Assembly: GCA_018268835.1 (NCBI GenBank)
Contig: JAFDVU010000015.1
Location: 1 to 60,616, forward strand
Direction of reading: 5' to 3'
DNA from: Acidobacteriota bacterium
GTDB lineage: Bacteria; Acidobacteriota; Terriglobia; Bryobacterales; Bryobacteraceae
Length of the DNA stretch: 60,616 nt
The notes below the pieces were generated by a model. The model was not told the origin of the DNA. It saw only the letters and a program-made list of their open reading frames with translations, and ran no database searches. Made by a program: the position numbers and the translations under genes. Position 1 is the first letter of the stretch. Each line of letters begins with the position of its first letter. This document shows positions 27,138 through 36,159 of the stretch, one piece after another.

Positions 27138-27915
27138 GCGAAAAAAGAAACCCAGCGTCGCGGTGGTGAAGTTCGCCTCCTGCGACGGCTGCCAGTTGAG
27201 CCTGCTGGACGCCGAAGACGAACTGCTCGCGGTGGCCGGCGCCATCGATATCGCCTACTTCCCCGAGGCCAGCCGCGCCATGCGCGGCGGCCCCTACGAC
27301 ATCGCTCTCGTCGAGGGGTCCATCACCACGCACGAGGACGCCGAGCGCATCCATAATCTCCGGCGGCAATCGCGGACGCTCGTCACCATCGGCGCCTGCG
27401 CCACCTCGGGCGGCATTCAGGCGCTGCGCAACTGGAAGGACGTGGATGAATTCGTGCGCGTGGTCTACGCGACTCCCCAGTTCGTCAGCACGCTCAAGCT
27501 CTCCACGCCCGTCGCCGAGCACGTGCCGGTGGATTTCGAACTGCGCGGGTGCCCGATCGACAAGCACCAACTGGTGGAACTCATCGCCGCGACCCTGGCC
27601 GGACGCAAGCCGAACATCCCGACGTACAGCGTGTGCATCGAGTGCAAGCGCAACGCCAACGTCTGCGTCGCGGTGGCGCGCGGAACGCCCTGCCTCGGCC
27701 CCGTCACGCAAGCCGGCTGCGGCGCGCTCTGCCCGGCCTTCGACCGTGGCTGCTACGGATGCTACGGGCCGATGGAGAGCCCCAACACCGGCTCGCTCGC
27801 CGCGCAATTGCGCGTGATGGGCCAGAGCGACGCGGAGATCTCGCGGGCCTTCCGCGGATTCAACGCCTGGGCCTGGCAGTTCCGCAAGGCCAGCGAGGAG
27901 CACGAACGCACATGA
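27127..27915 (+). CDS. hydD: [NiFe] hydrogenase small (delta) subunit
   Basis: 262 residues. Proximal cluster ligands begin with 'FASCDGCQ' (C19, C22), then '[10 protein letters not shown]' and '[12 protein letters not shown]'. Further cysteines in '[11 protein letters not shown]', 'TPCLGP', '[19 protein letters not shown]' supply the medial and distal clusters. There is no Tat signal, so the enzyme is cytoplasmic, as expected for group 3. ATG 27127 overlaps the gamma gene and its TGA overlaps the alpha start by four bases (ATGA), pointing to one translationally coupled complex. Confidence 0.92.
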   Translation: MSSERKKKPSVAVVKFASCDGCQLSLLDAEDELLAVAGAIDIAYFPEASRAMRGGPYDIALVEGSITTHEDAERIHNLRRQSRTLVTIGACATSGGIQALRNWKDVDEFVRVVYATPQFVSTLKLSTPVAEHVPVDFELRGCPIDKHQLVELIAATLAGRKPNIPTYSVCIECKRNANVCVAVARGTPCLGPVTQAGCGALCPAFDRGCYGCYGPMESPNTGSLAAQLRVMGQSDAEISRAFRGFNAWAWQFRKASEEHERT

Positions 27916-29198
27916 ACAGGACCATTCGCGTGGACACACTTGCGCGCGTGGAGGGCGAGGGGTCGCTCCACATCAAGCTGCAAGGCGAGCGCGTAACCGA
28001 TGTGAAGCTGCGCATCTTCGAGCCGCCGCGCTTCTTCGAAGCGCTGCTCAAGGGCCGTCACTTCTCCGAAGCCGCGGACATCACGGCGCGCATCTGCGGC
28101 ATCTGTCCCATCGCCTACCAGATGAGCGCGATCCACGCCATGGAGCGCGCCCTCGGCGTCCACGTGCACCCCTCGGTGCGCGCGCTGCGCCGGCTGTTCT
28201 ATTGCGGCGAGTGGATCGAGAGCCACGCGCTGCACGTCTTCATGCTGCACGCGCCGGACTTTCTCGGCTACCCGGACGCCATCGCCATGGCCGCGGACCA
28301 CCGCGCCGTGGTCGAACAGGCGCTGCGCCTCAAAAAGGCCGGCAACCGCATCGTGCAGCTGCTCGGCGGGCGTGAGATCCACCCCGTTTCGGCCGTCGTG
28401 GGCGGATTCTACAAGACGCCGCCGAAGGCGCGGCTGAGGGAGATGGAAAGCGAACTGGAGTGGTCGCTCGAAACCGCTCGCGCCGCCGTCAAGCTCGTCG
28501 CCGGCTTCGAGTTTCCCGAGTTCGAGCAGGATTACGAATTCGTCGCGCTCTCCCACCCCGAGGAGTATCCGCTCAACGAAGGGCGGCTGGTTTCCAATCG
28601 CGGGCTCAACATCGACGCCGCCGAGTACGAAGACCACTTCGTCGAGCACCACGTCAAGCACTCCAATGCGCTGCACTCGGTGGTGCGCGGACGCGGCTCC
28701 TACCTGGTGGGTCCGCTGGCGCGCTTCAACCTCAACTTCGAGCGTCTCCCCGCCGTTGCGCGCGAAGCGGCCGAACAGGTGGGGCTGAAGCCTCCGGTGC
28801 GCAATCCCTTCCGCGGGATCGTGGTGCGCGCCGTGGAACTGGTGTTCGCCTGCGCCGAGGCCCTGCGCCTGATCCGCGAATACGAGCCTCCCGAGACGCC
28901 GCGCGCGGAAGTGACCGCGCGTGGCGGCGCCGGGCAGGCGATCACCGAAGCTCCGCGCGGCATCCTTTATCACCGCTACGCGCTGGACGCGCACGGGCTG
29001 ATCCTGGCGGCGAAAATCGTGCCGCCGACCTCGCAGAACCAGAAGCGCATCGAAGACGACCTGCGCGAATTCGCCGCGCAGGTGGCCGGCTGGCCGCTTG
29101 ACGAGGCGACGTGGAGGTGCGAACAGGCGGTGCGCAACTACGACCCCTGCATCTCCTGCGCGACCCACTTCCTGCGCGTCCATGTGGAGCGGGAATAA
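27912..29198 (+). CDS. hydA: [NiFe] hydrogenase large (alpha) subunit
   Basis: 428 residues from ATG 27912. The Ni-Fe ligands are the L1 motif RICGICP (C62, C65) and the L2 motif DPCISCATH (C413, C416). After H419 there are nine residues (FLRVHVERE), the expected C-terminal peptide removed by an endopeptidase once nickel is inserted. The gene order and motifs fit group 3b, a bidirectional cytoplasmic NAD(P)-linked enzyme that can oxidise H2 or discharge excess reductant; some members reduce sulfur. The maturation genes hypABCDEF are not in this window. Confidence 0.94.
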   Translation: MNRTIRVDTLARVEGEGSLHIKLQGERVTDVKLRIFEPPRFFEALLKGRHFSEAADITARICGICPIAYQMSAIHAMERALGVHVHPSVRALRRLFYCGEWIESHALHVFMLHAPDFLGYPDAIAMAADHRAVVEQALRLKKAGNRIVQLLGGREIHPVSAVVGGFYKTPPKARLREMESELEWSLETARAAVKLVAGFEFPEFEQDYEFVALSHPEEYPLNEGRLVSNRGLNIDAAEYEDHFVEHHVKHSNALHSVVRGRGSYLVGPLARFNLNFERLPAVAREAAEQVGLKPPVRNPFRGIVVRAVELVFACAEALRLIREYEPPETPRAEVTARGGAGQAITEAPRGILYHRYALDAHGLILAAKIVPPTSQNQKRIEDDLREFAAQVAGWPLDEATWRCEQAVRNYDPCISCATHFLRVHVERE

Positions 29199-29200
29199 CC

Positions 29201-29650
29201 GTGGCGGCGCGCATCATCGGCTGCGGGACCTGGCACCGCGGGGACGACGCCGCCGGCCTGCTGGTCGCCCGCCTTCTGCGCGAGCGCGGCATCGACGCCA
29301 TCGAGCACACCGGCGATGGCCTCGCTCTCCTCGATGCCTGGCAGGGGGCCGAAGAGGTCATCCTGATCGACGCCGTGGTAACCGGCGCCGCGGCGGGCGC
29401 GGTGTCGCGGTGGAACGGCACGGCGCCGGTCGCCGGCGACCCCGGGCGCGCGTCCTCACACGCCTTCGGCGTCGCCGAAGCGGTGCAGTTGGCGCGCGCG
29501 CTGGGAAAACTTCCGCCCCACTTCGTGATGTACGGCATCGAAGCCGCATGCTTCGTGCTCGGCGGCGAGCCATCGCCCGAGGTCGTGGCCGCCGCGCACC
29601 GGGTTGCCGGCGAACTGGTGACGTCGGCCTCCCGGCCGGCCTCGTCGTAG
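29201..29650 (+). CDS. Hydrogenase maturation endopeptidase (HycI/HyhD-like)
   Basis: 149 residues from GTG 29201, two bases after the alpha stop. Family features are 'IIGCGTWHRGDDAAGLLVA' (metal-ligand acidic residue), 'VILIDAVVTG' (central Asp) and 'SSHAFGVAEAVQLA' (His ligand). The first motif has GCGT where most relatives have GxGN. These enzymes remove the C-terminal extension of the large subunit after nickel insertion, and the adjacent alpha subunit carries such an extension. Confidence 0.85.
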   Translation: MAARIIGCGTWHRGDDAAGLLVARLLRERGIDAIEHTGDGLALLDAWQGAEEVILIDAVVTGAAAGAVSRWNGTAPVAGDPGRASSHAFGVAEAVQLARALGKLPPHFVMYGIEAACFVLGGEPSPEVVAAAHRVAGELVTSASRPASS

Positions 29651-29715
29651 CGGAACCGCGCGCGCGACAGGCCCGCCGGCGGCCCGCGGATGCGCTGGCC
29701 TCGATACCGCGCGCG

Positions 29716-32157
29716 TTACTCGTACCGCAGCGCCGCCATCGGATCCACCCGGGCCGCCCTCCGCGCCGGCACCAGGCTCGCCACCAGCGCCACCCCGGTC
29801 AGCAGCGCGGACGCCGCCACGAAGGTCACCGGATCGGTCGATGAGATGCCGTACACGTAGCCCGCCATCACGCGGCTCAGCGCCAGCGCGCCCGCGATTC
29901 CCAACGCCACCCCCACCAGAGTCACGCCCAGTCCCTCGCGCAACACCATGCGCAGTACCTCGCGCCGGCTCGCGCCCAGCGCCATCCGGATGGCGAGTTC
30001 ACGCGTGCGCCGGCTCACCGTGTACGACATCACGCCGAAGATCCCCACCGCGGAGAGCGCCAGCGCCAGCGCTGAGAAGACCCACAGCAGCGCCATCGGG
30101 AAACGGATCGAGCCGTAGGTATCGGAGACAACCTCGGTCATGGAGCGGACCGAGGTCACCGGCTGATCCTTGTCGAGCGCCAGCACCGCGTCGCGGACCG
30201 ATGGCACCACGCTCATCGGCGCCACCGCCGTACGCACCACCAGCATCGCGCCGGGCGCCGGGTTCTGCGCGAACGGCACGTACACCGCCGCTTCGGGCCG
30301 CCACAGGTCGTAGTTGCGCACGTCCTTCGCCACGCCCACGATTTCCAGCGGCCGCGACGGGCCCGTCCGCTTACCCGAATACACCGGCGCCAGCACCGTC
30401 AATTGGCTGCCGATGGGGCTGGCGTGCGGCCAGTAGCGGTGCGCCAGGGTTTCGCTGACGATGGCCACCGCCGGCGCGGTCTCGCTGTCGCGCTCCGTGA
30501 ATTCGCGGCCGGCCAGCAGCGGCGTTCCCATGGCCCGCAGCAGCCCGGGGGTCGCGATCTTGAGGGTCGCCGTCGGCTCCTGTCCGGGCGCCGCCGGAGG
30601 CTGTCCCTGCGGCTGGAAGAACACGTTGCCGCCGCCGCTCTGCGCGCCCGCGGCCGTCACTCCGCCGATGCCCCCGATCTTCTCCATCAGGTCGCGAAAG
30701 AAAACCGCCCGCTCCGGCCCGCCGGCGTACTTATAAACAGGTAGCCGCAGCCCCATCGTGACCACGTTGCTCGGGTCGATTCCCAGATCCACCCTCGCCA
30801 GTTCGAGGAACGTGCGCACCAGGAGTCCCGCGCCGGTCAGCAGCATGAGCGCCAGCGCCGTCTCGCACACCACCAGCGCGCCGCGCAGCCGTTTCCCGCC
30901 GGCTTCGCCCGTGGTGCTCAGCGCGCCCTCCTTCAGAGCGTCGCTGATCGCGGTCCGCGCCGTCACCCAGGCCGGCGCGAGTCCGAAGATCACGCCCGTG
31001 CCCAGCGTGATCGCCAGGCTGAAAAGCAGCACGCGCCAGTCGAGCTCGATCACCCTGGCGTTGGGCAGGCTGAAGTGGTAGCGCGTCATCGACACCGTCA
31101 ACAGGCGGTCTCCCGCGTACGCCAGCACGAGCCCCAGGGCGCCGCCGGAAACCGCCAGCAGCAGGCTCTCGGTGAGTAGTTGCGCGCCCAGCCTGCGCTG
31201 CGTGGCGCCGAGCGAAATGCGGATCGCAACCTCGCGCTTGCGCGCCGTGGCCCGCACCAGCAGGAGGTTGGCCACGTTCACGCACGCGATCAGCAGCACG
31301 AACAGCACCGCGCCCAGCATGATCATGAGCGGCGTCCGCATCTGGCGGTGATACGCGGCGTGCAGCGGCTCTACCTTGAAACCCCATCCTTCGTTGGTCG
31401 CCGGATGTTCGCGCGCGAGCGCCGCGGCCAGCGTGTTCATCGCCGCCTGCGCCTGCTCCACGCTCACGCCCGCACTGAGCCGCGCCTGCGTCTGCAGGTC
31501 GCGGGAGGTGCCTCGTCCGGTCTCGCCGCGTTCGTCGGCCGAAAGCACCAGCGGCACGAAGACGTCCATCTCCTGGTCCCAGGTGAAGCGGAACGAAGCC
31601 GGCATCACCCCTACGATGGTGTAGCGCCTCCGGTCGAGATCGATGGTCCTGCCCAGGATGTCCGGGTCGGAGCCGTAGCGCATCTGCCACAGGCGATGGC
31701 CGATCACCGCCACCTGATCGCGGCCCTCCTCCATCTCCGCGGGCGCGAGGTACCGTCCCATTATCGGGCGGATGCCGAACATGGGTAGCAGTTCGGCGGA
31801 CGCCCGGACGGCATCCACGGTTTCCGGCCGGTTCCCTTCGGTGATGTTGAGACCGGCCCAGCGATAGTAAGCCACGTACCGGAAGACGCCCGTTTTGGCG
31901 ATGTCCGCGATGTTGGGCGCCGAGACTCCGGTCTGCACGTAGCCCACGCCCTTCTGATTGCGCCACTGCCCCAGCCCCACCAGTTGCCCGGGATCCGAAT
32001 AGGGCAGCGGACGTAGCAGCACGGCGTCCACCAGGCTGAAGATCGCGGTGCTGGCGCCGATGCCGAGCGCCAGCGTGAGCACCGCCACGGCGGCGAATCC
32101 GGGATTCCCCGCCAGCACGCGGATTCCGTAGCGCACGTCCTGCACCGGCGAGCCCAT
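29716..32157 (-). CDS. ADOP-type ABC transporter permease (MacB-like, acidobacterial duplicated orphan permease)
   Basis: About 813 residues from ATG 32157; a GTG at 32166 is an alternative. The opening '[49 protein letters not shown]' is the ADOP signature. Two copies of the MacB-periplasmic-core plus FtsX permease unit follow: the first four-helix set near 280-430 ('[37 protein letters not shown]') and the second near 690-810 ('[23 protein letters not shown]'). No ATPase gene is adjacent, hence 'orphan'. It is an inner-membrane protein, possibly for export or mechanotransmission; the substrate is unknown. Divergent from the S46 peptidase gene. Confidence 0.92.
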   Translation of the reverse strand: MGSPVQDVRYGIRVLAGNPGFAAVAVLTLALGIGASTAIFSLVDAVLLRPLPYSDPGQLVGLGQWRNQKGVGYVQTGVSAPNIADIAKTGVFRYVAYYRWAGLNITEGNRPETVDAVRASAELLPMFGIRPIMGRYLAPAEMEEGRDQVAVIGHRLWQMRYGSDPDILGRTIDLDRRRYTIVGVMPASFRFTWDQEMDVFVPLVLSADERGETGRGTSRDLQTQARLSAGVSVEQAQAAMNTLAAALAREHPATNEGWGFKVEPLHAAYHRQMRTPLMIMLGAVLFVLLIACVNVANLLLVRATARKREVAIRISLGATQRRLGAQLLTESLLLAVSGGALGLVLAYAGDRLLTVSMTRYHFSLPNARVIELDWRVLLFSLAITLGTGVIFGLAPAWVTARTAISDALKEGALSTTGEAGGKRLRGALVVCETALALMLLTGAGLLVRTFLELARVDLGIDPSNVVTMGLRLPVYKYAGGPERAVFFRDLMEKIGGIGGVTAAGAQSGGGNVFFQPQGQPPAAPGQEPTATLKIATPGLLRAMGTPLLAGREFTERDSETAPAVAIVSETLAHRYWPHASPIGSQLTVLAPVYSGKRTGPSRPLEIVGVAKDVRNYDLWRPEAAVYVPFAQNPAPGAMLVVRTAVAPMSVVPSVRDAVLALDKDQPVTSVRSMTEVVSDTYGSIRFPMALLWVFSALALALSAVGIFGVMSYTVSRRTRELAIRMALGASRREVLRMVLREGLGVTLVGVALGIAGALALSRVMAGYVYGISSTDPVTFVAASALLTGVALVASLVPARRAARVDPMAALRYE

Positions 32158-32221
32158 TGCTGACACCGATCATACATCACGCCCGCGCGCCGCGCGCCAT
32201 CGGATAAACTGGGCTTGAATT

Positions 32222-34294
32222 ATGAAGCCCGGCAGACTCGCGCTGGTGTGCGCGCTCGCATTGCCGCTCGCCGCGGATGAGGGGATGTGGTTGTTCAACC
32301 GGTTTCCCACCGACACGGTGAAACAGAAGTACAACTTCGAGGTGACCGCCCGGTTTCTCGAGAACCTGCGCCTGGCCTCCCTGCGGATCGGCGGCGGTTC
32401 GGGCTCATTCGTTTCCCCCGATGGCCTGATTTTCACCAACCACCACGTGGCCGGCGACTGCATCGCCAAACTGGGCAGCGTACGGCACGATTACATCCGC
32501 GATGGCTTCGCCGCACCCTCGCCGTCCGGCGAGTTGCCGTGTCCCGATCTCGAAGCCGACGTCCTGGTCGCGATGGAGGACGTGAGCCAGGCCGTGAAGG
32601 ACGCCGGCGCCGCCGCGGCCAGGCCCGCCGATGCCGTCGGGAAGCGCGGCGCGGCTATCGCCGCGATCGAAAAAGCCTGCCGGGAGAAGACCGGCAATTC
32701 CTGCTCCGTGGTCAGACTCTTCGCCGGCGAGCGCTACGATCTCTACCAGTATCGCCGCTACACCGATATCCGCCTGGTGTTCGCGCCCGAGTTCGCCATC
32801 GCCTTCTTTGGCGGCGACCCCGACAACTTCACCTATCCGCGCTACGACCTCGACATCGCTTTCCTGCGCGCCTATGAAAACGGCCGGCCGGCGGCGACGC
32901 CCCACTTCCTCAAGTGGAGTCCCGAAGGCGTGAAGGAGAACGACCTCGTCTTCGTCGCGGGCAACCCGGGCGCCACTTCGCGCCTCGCCACTCAGGCGCA
33001 GTTCGATTTCTACCGCACCGTGCAGTTGCCCCTGACCCTCTCCCGGCTGATGACCCGCATCGAAGCGCTCCGCGCCTACGGCGCCGAAAGCGCGGAGAAT
33101 AAGCGGGCCGCGCAGCGTGTGCTCTTTGAGTTGGCCAACTCCTACAAATCGTCCGCGGGGAAACTGCTCGGGCTCAGGGACGATCGCCTGATGCTGCGCA
33201 AGAAGCAGTTCGAAAAGAGGCTGCGGCGCGCCGTCGAGCAGGACCCCAAACTCGGCGCCGAGGCGGCCAAGGCGTGGGACGACGTCGCCGCCGCTTACCG
33301 CGCGTGGACGCCGGGCGAGAAACCGTACGCCGTGCTGGAGCGTCCGGCGGCGCGGGGCTCCACACTCTTCCGGTTGGCGCGCATCCTGGTTCGGCTTGGC
33401 GAAGAGCGCGCCAAACCCGACGGGCAGCGCCTGCCCGAATTCCGCGATAGCGCGATGCCGTCGCTCGCACTCTCCATCGAATCGCCCGCCCCGGTGGACG
33501 CGGGCACGGAGATTGCTATGCTCGCCGTGTACCTCGACGAACTCAAGGCGCTCGGGGAGAAGGAGGCGCCGGTGAAATCGCTGCTCGCCGGCCGCACCTC
33601 GCAGGCCGCCGCGGAGGCCATGGTCAAGGGTTCCCGGCTGGCCGATCCGGCGGAGCGCAAACGGCTGGCGGCGGACCCCGCGGCGGCGGCCGGATCGGAC
33701 GATCCGCTGATGCGCCTGGCGCGCGCTCTCGATCCGGCCGCGCGCAAACTGCGCGGGAAGTACGAGAACACCATCGGACAACTCGACGCCGGCGCGCTCG
33801 AACGAATCGCGCAGCACCGCTACAAGGTGCTCGGTCCGAACGAGTATCCGGACGCCACGTTCACGCCCCGCGTGAGCTTCGGGGCGGTCAAGGGCTACCG
33901 CGACAAGACCGAGGCTCCCGTGCCCTACGCCACCACCTTCGGCGGCATGTACCACCGCGCCGGCGCGGAAGAGCCTTACATCCTGCCCGACCGTTGGGTC
34001 GCGGCCAGGAGCCGGCTGGACCTGGTGATGCCCTTTGACTTCGTGAGCACCTGCGACATCACCGGCGGCAACTCAGGCAGCCCCGCCGTGAACACCAAAG
34101 GCGAACTCGTCGGGATCGTCTTCGACGGCAACATCGAAAGCCTGCCGCTCACCTACATGTACGGCGACGAGCGGGCGCGTGCCGTCCATGTCGCGTCGCA
34201 GGGCATCGTGGAGGCGCTCGGCAAGGTGTACCAAGCCGAATGGCTCCTCCGGCAACTCGGCGTGGCGGCGTCCGCCGCGACTACTCGACCGTGA
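32222..34294 (+). CDS. S46-family dipeptidyl-peptidase (DPP7/DPP11-like), copy 1
   Basis: 690 residues with a signal peptide ending near LAADEGMW. The chymotrypsin-fold catalytic His lies in 'SPDGLIFTNHHVAGDC' (74-75) and the Ser in GGNSGSPA (S618). The helical cap is the middle region (about 270-570). Following the Ser, 'GIVFDGN' has Gly where DPP11 has Arg, so cleavage after hydrophobic penultimate residues (DPP7-like) is more likely than after Asp/Glu. It acts in the periplasm on peptides imported through the outer membrane. Its last 14 bases overlap the small CxxC gene on the other strand. Confidence 0.9.
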   Translation: MKPGRLALVCALALPLAADEGMWLFNRFPTDTVKQKYNFEVTARFLENLRLASLRIGGGSGSFVSPDGLIFTNHHVAGDCIAKLGSVRHDYIRDGFAAPSPSGELPCPDLEADVLVAMEDVSQAVKDAGAAAARPADAVGKRGAAIAAIEKACREKTGNSCSVVRLFAGERYDLYQYRRYTDIRLVFAPEFAIAFFGGDPDNFTYPRYDLDIAFLRAYENGRPAATPHFLKWSPEGVKENDLVFVAGNPGATSRLATQAQFDFYRTVQLPLTLSRLMTRIEALRAYGAESAENKRAAQRVLFELANSYKSSAGKLLGLRDDRLMLRKKQFEKRLRRAVEQDPKLGAEAAKAWDDVAAAYRAWTPGEKPYAVLERPAARGSTLFRLARILVRLGEERAKPDGQRLPEFRDSAMPSLALSIESPAPVDAGTEIAMLAVYLDELKALGEKEAPVKSLLAGRTSQAAAEAMVKGSRLADPAERKRLAADPAAAAGSDDPLMRLARALDPAARKLRGKYENTIGQLDAGALERIAQHRYKVLGPNEYPDATFTPRVSFGAVKGYRDKTEAPVPYATTFGGMYHRAGAEEPYILPDRWVAARSRLDLVMPFDFVSTCDITGGNSGSPAVNTKGELVGIVFDGNIESLPLTYMYGDERARAVHVASQGIVEALGKVYQAEWLLRQLGVAASAATTRP

Positions 34295-34490
34295 CGTGCG
34301 TGCCCTTCTTCTCCTCGCGCGAAAGGTGCGCGATGCGGTCGTCGATCAGGCTGCGCAGCCCCTTGAGAAACTCGATCCGCGAAGTGCGGAAGTGATCGCG
34401 CGTGGCGTCGCTCCAGATCTTCTCCATGATGGGAACAGCGGTGGTGCAGAAGAAGCAGCCACCGGCCGGAGTTGGTTTTTCTTCTTCCAT
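34281..34490 (-). CDS. Small conserved-looking protein with CxxC motif, partner of ArsA-like ATPase
   Basis: 69 residues with no family that I recognise. CFFC at about residues 12-15 suggests zinc or redox chemistry, and the rest is a charged amphipathic helix pair ('ATRDHFRTSRIEFLKGLRSLIDDRIAHLSREE'). Evidence that it is real: it starts one base after the stop of the ArsA-like gene, with AAGGAG nine bases upstream of its ATG, so it is almost certainly co-translated with it. It could be an adaptor or small client of that ATPase. Confidence 0.7.
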   Translation of the reverse strand: MEEEKPTPAGGCFFCTTAVPIMEKIWSDATRDHFRTSRIEFLKGLRSLIDDRIAHLSREEKKGTHVTVE

Positions 34491-34491
34491 C

Positions 34492-35679
34492 TCAACTCTC
34501 CTTCATCTCCACGGTCAATACTTTATTCTCCAACTTCGCGCGGCCGGGAGAAAGGGCGGCCATCGAGGTGGGCAGCCCCACGTGCCGCCGCAGCGTGCCG
34601 ATTTCGACGATGAGTTCGTCTCCCTTCTTGAAGAGCCCCACTTCGCCTTTGGCGGCGAACGGCAGTTGCAGCCGGATCTCGTAGCGGCCGTCGGACTTGG
34701 AGAAGGTGAACGGCGCCTCCGTGCGGGTCACCGCGGCCGGATCTCCCGCGCCCTCATAAAGCGATCGGGCGAGGTCTTCGAGCCGGTCGCGCCCCAGTAC
34801 CTCGTGCACAAACAGCGGCACGCGCTTCACCGGCACGGGCGCGAAATACGTGTCGATCTCGTCCAGAATGCGCCCCTGCGACGCCTGCCATTCGCGGAAC
34901 CACGCGTCGGTCACCTCACCGGGGATGACGCGGTTGACGATCACGCCGTCCACCGCCAGGCCGTGCAGCGAAAAGTACACGTACGCGCGCTGCGTCTCGC
35001 GCAGCACCATGCGCTCCGGGTTGGTCACCAGCCGGACGCTGGTGATCCGTGGATCTTCCAGCACTTCGCCGATCCCGTCGAGCCGGTCGAAGAGATCCTT
35101 GATGTTGGCGAAGTAATTGTCGGTGGGAAGTTCCACCGGAGAGACGCGGTTCGCCAGCGGACGCACGGCTTTGAGCAGTCCGCGCTGGAAGGGGAAGATG
35201 TGCTTCATGTACCACTCCAGCGTCGTCGGCATGCTGACAAAGCGCATCGATTCGGCGGTGGGCGCGCAGTCCAGCACGATCACGTCGTAGCGCTCTTCCC
35301 GGCGGAACTGGTTGACGTACATCAGCGCGCTCAACTCTTCCATGCCGGGGAGGATGGCCAGTTCCTCGGCCTCCACGTCGTTGATCCCGGTGGTGCGCAG
35401 CACGCTGATGACATAAGAGGAGATCTCGCGCCAGTGGCGGCGGATTTCCTTCTGGATGTTGACCTCGTGGATGTCCAGCCGGTCCAGGATCGGGTAGGGG
35501 TCGCCGGTCTTGCCGTGGAACAGGGTGGTTTCCAGGTCGAAGGCGTCGGCCAGGCTGTGGGCCGGATCCACGCTCATCACCAGGGTGCGGTGGCCGCGGC
35601 GCGCGAGTTCGAGACCGGTAGCGGCGGCGAGGCTGGTTTTGCCCACTCCTCCCTTGCCACTGAACAGAAGGATCCGCAT
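34492..35679 (-). CDS. ArsA/Get3-like ATPase with C-terminal Hsp20-like domain
   Basis: 395 residues. The deviant Walker A is 'SGKGGVGKTSLAAATGLELARRG' at about 7-29, with switch I 'MSVDPAHSLADAF', the mid-protein 'VIVLDCAPTAESMRF' and 'VIVNRVIPGE'. After about residue 310 comes a beta-sandwich ('FTFSKSDGRYEIRLQLPFAAKGEVGLFKKGDELIVEIGTLRRHV') of the ArsA_HSP20/alpha-crystallin type. No arsenical pump or ArsD/ArsR genes are near, so arsenite efflux is unlikely; a Get3-like chaperone or targeting function is an alternative. The gene is translationally linked to the CxxC protein and is divergent from bacteriohemerythrin by 18 bp. Confidence 0.9.
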   Translation of the reverse strand: MRILLFSGKGGVGKTSLAAATGLELARRGHRTLVMSVDPAHSLADAFDLETTLFHGKTGDPYPILDRLDIHEVNIQKEIRRHWREISSYVISVLRTTGINDVEAEELAILPGMEELSALMYVNQFRREERYDVIVLDCAPTAESMRFVSMPTTLEWYMKHIFPFQRGLLKAVRPLANRVSPVELPTDNYFANIKDLFDRLDGIGEVLEDPRITSVRLVTNPERMVLRETQRAYVYFSLHGLAVDGVIVNRVIPGEVTDAWFREWQASQGRILDEIDTYFAPVPVKRVPLFVHEVLGRDRLEDLARSLYEGAGDPAAVTRTEAPFTFSKSDGRYEIRLQLPFAAKGEVGLFKKGDELIVEIGTLRRHVGLPTSMAALSPGRAKLENKVLTVEMKES

Positions 35680-35697
35680 ACCTTTATTCTAGGCCTC

Positions 35698-36132
35698 ATG
35701 CACTCCGCGGTTTCCGCCGATAAGAGCGACATGTTCGAGTGGAAACCAGCATACAGTGTGGGCATCGCCAGTATCGACGCGCAGCACCAGAACCTGTTCG
35801 CCATTGCCGCGGAACTATACCGGGCGATGGGCGCGGGCCAGGGGAAACTCGCCCTGGGGCGCATTCTGGACCGCCTGGTCCAGTACACCACCATGCACTT
35901 CGCTCACGAGGAACGGCTCATGCGGCAGCACCAGTACCCGGATTTCGACAAACACAAAGCCGAGCATGATGCGCTGACCAAGCGGGTGATCCAGTTTCAG
36001 GGCGAATTTCAGACCGGCAAGATGGTCATGACGGTGCAGGTGCTGCAATTCCTCCGGCAGTGGCTGGAGCATCACATCCAGGAGGTCGACCAGCGTTACG
36101 CGCCATGCCTGAAGTCGCAGGCCGTGGCCTGA
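35698..36132 (+). CDS. Bacteriohemerythrin
   Basis: 144 residues. All di-iron ligands of the hemerythrin four-helix bundle are visible: His in 'ASIDAQHQNLF', 'MHFAHEERLM' (HxxxE), 'DKHKAEHDAL' and 'WLEHHIQEVDQRY'. Such proteins bind O2 reversibly and act as oxygen stores, carriers or sensors. The domain stands alone with no methyl-accepting or GGDEF partner. ATG 35698 lies only 18 bp from the divergent ArsA-like start, so the promoters must overlap coding sequence; an internal ATG at 35731 (MFEWKPAYSVG) is a reasonable alternative start closer to the typical family N-terminus. Confidence 0.9.
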   Translation: MHSAVSADKSDMFEWKPAYSVGIASIDAQHQNLFAIAAELYRAMGAGQGKLALGRILDRLVQYTTMHFAHEERLMRQHQYPDFDKHKAEHDALTKRVIQFQGEFQTGKMVMTVQVLQFLRQWLEHHIQEVDQRYAPCLKSQAVA

Positions 36133-36159
36133 GCGCCGCCTGCCGCGGCCAGGGTGCGC

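Noticed and set aside
34492..35679. Arsenite efflux ATPase
   Set aside because: The ATPase fold is clear, but there is no arsB, arsD or arsR and the C-terminal Hsp20-like domain points to a different subfamily.
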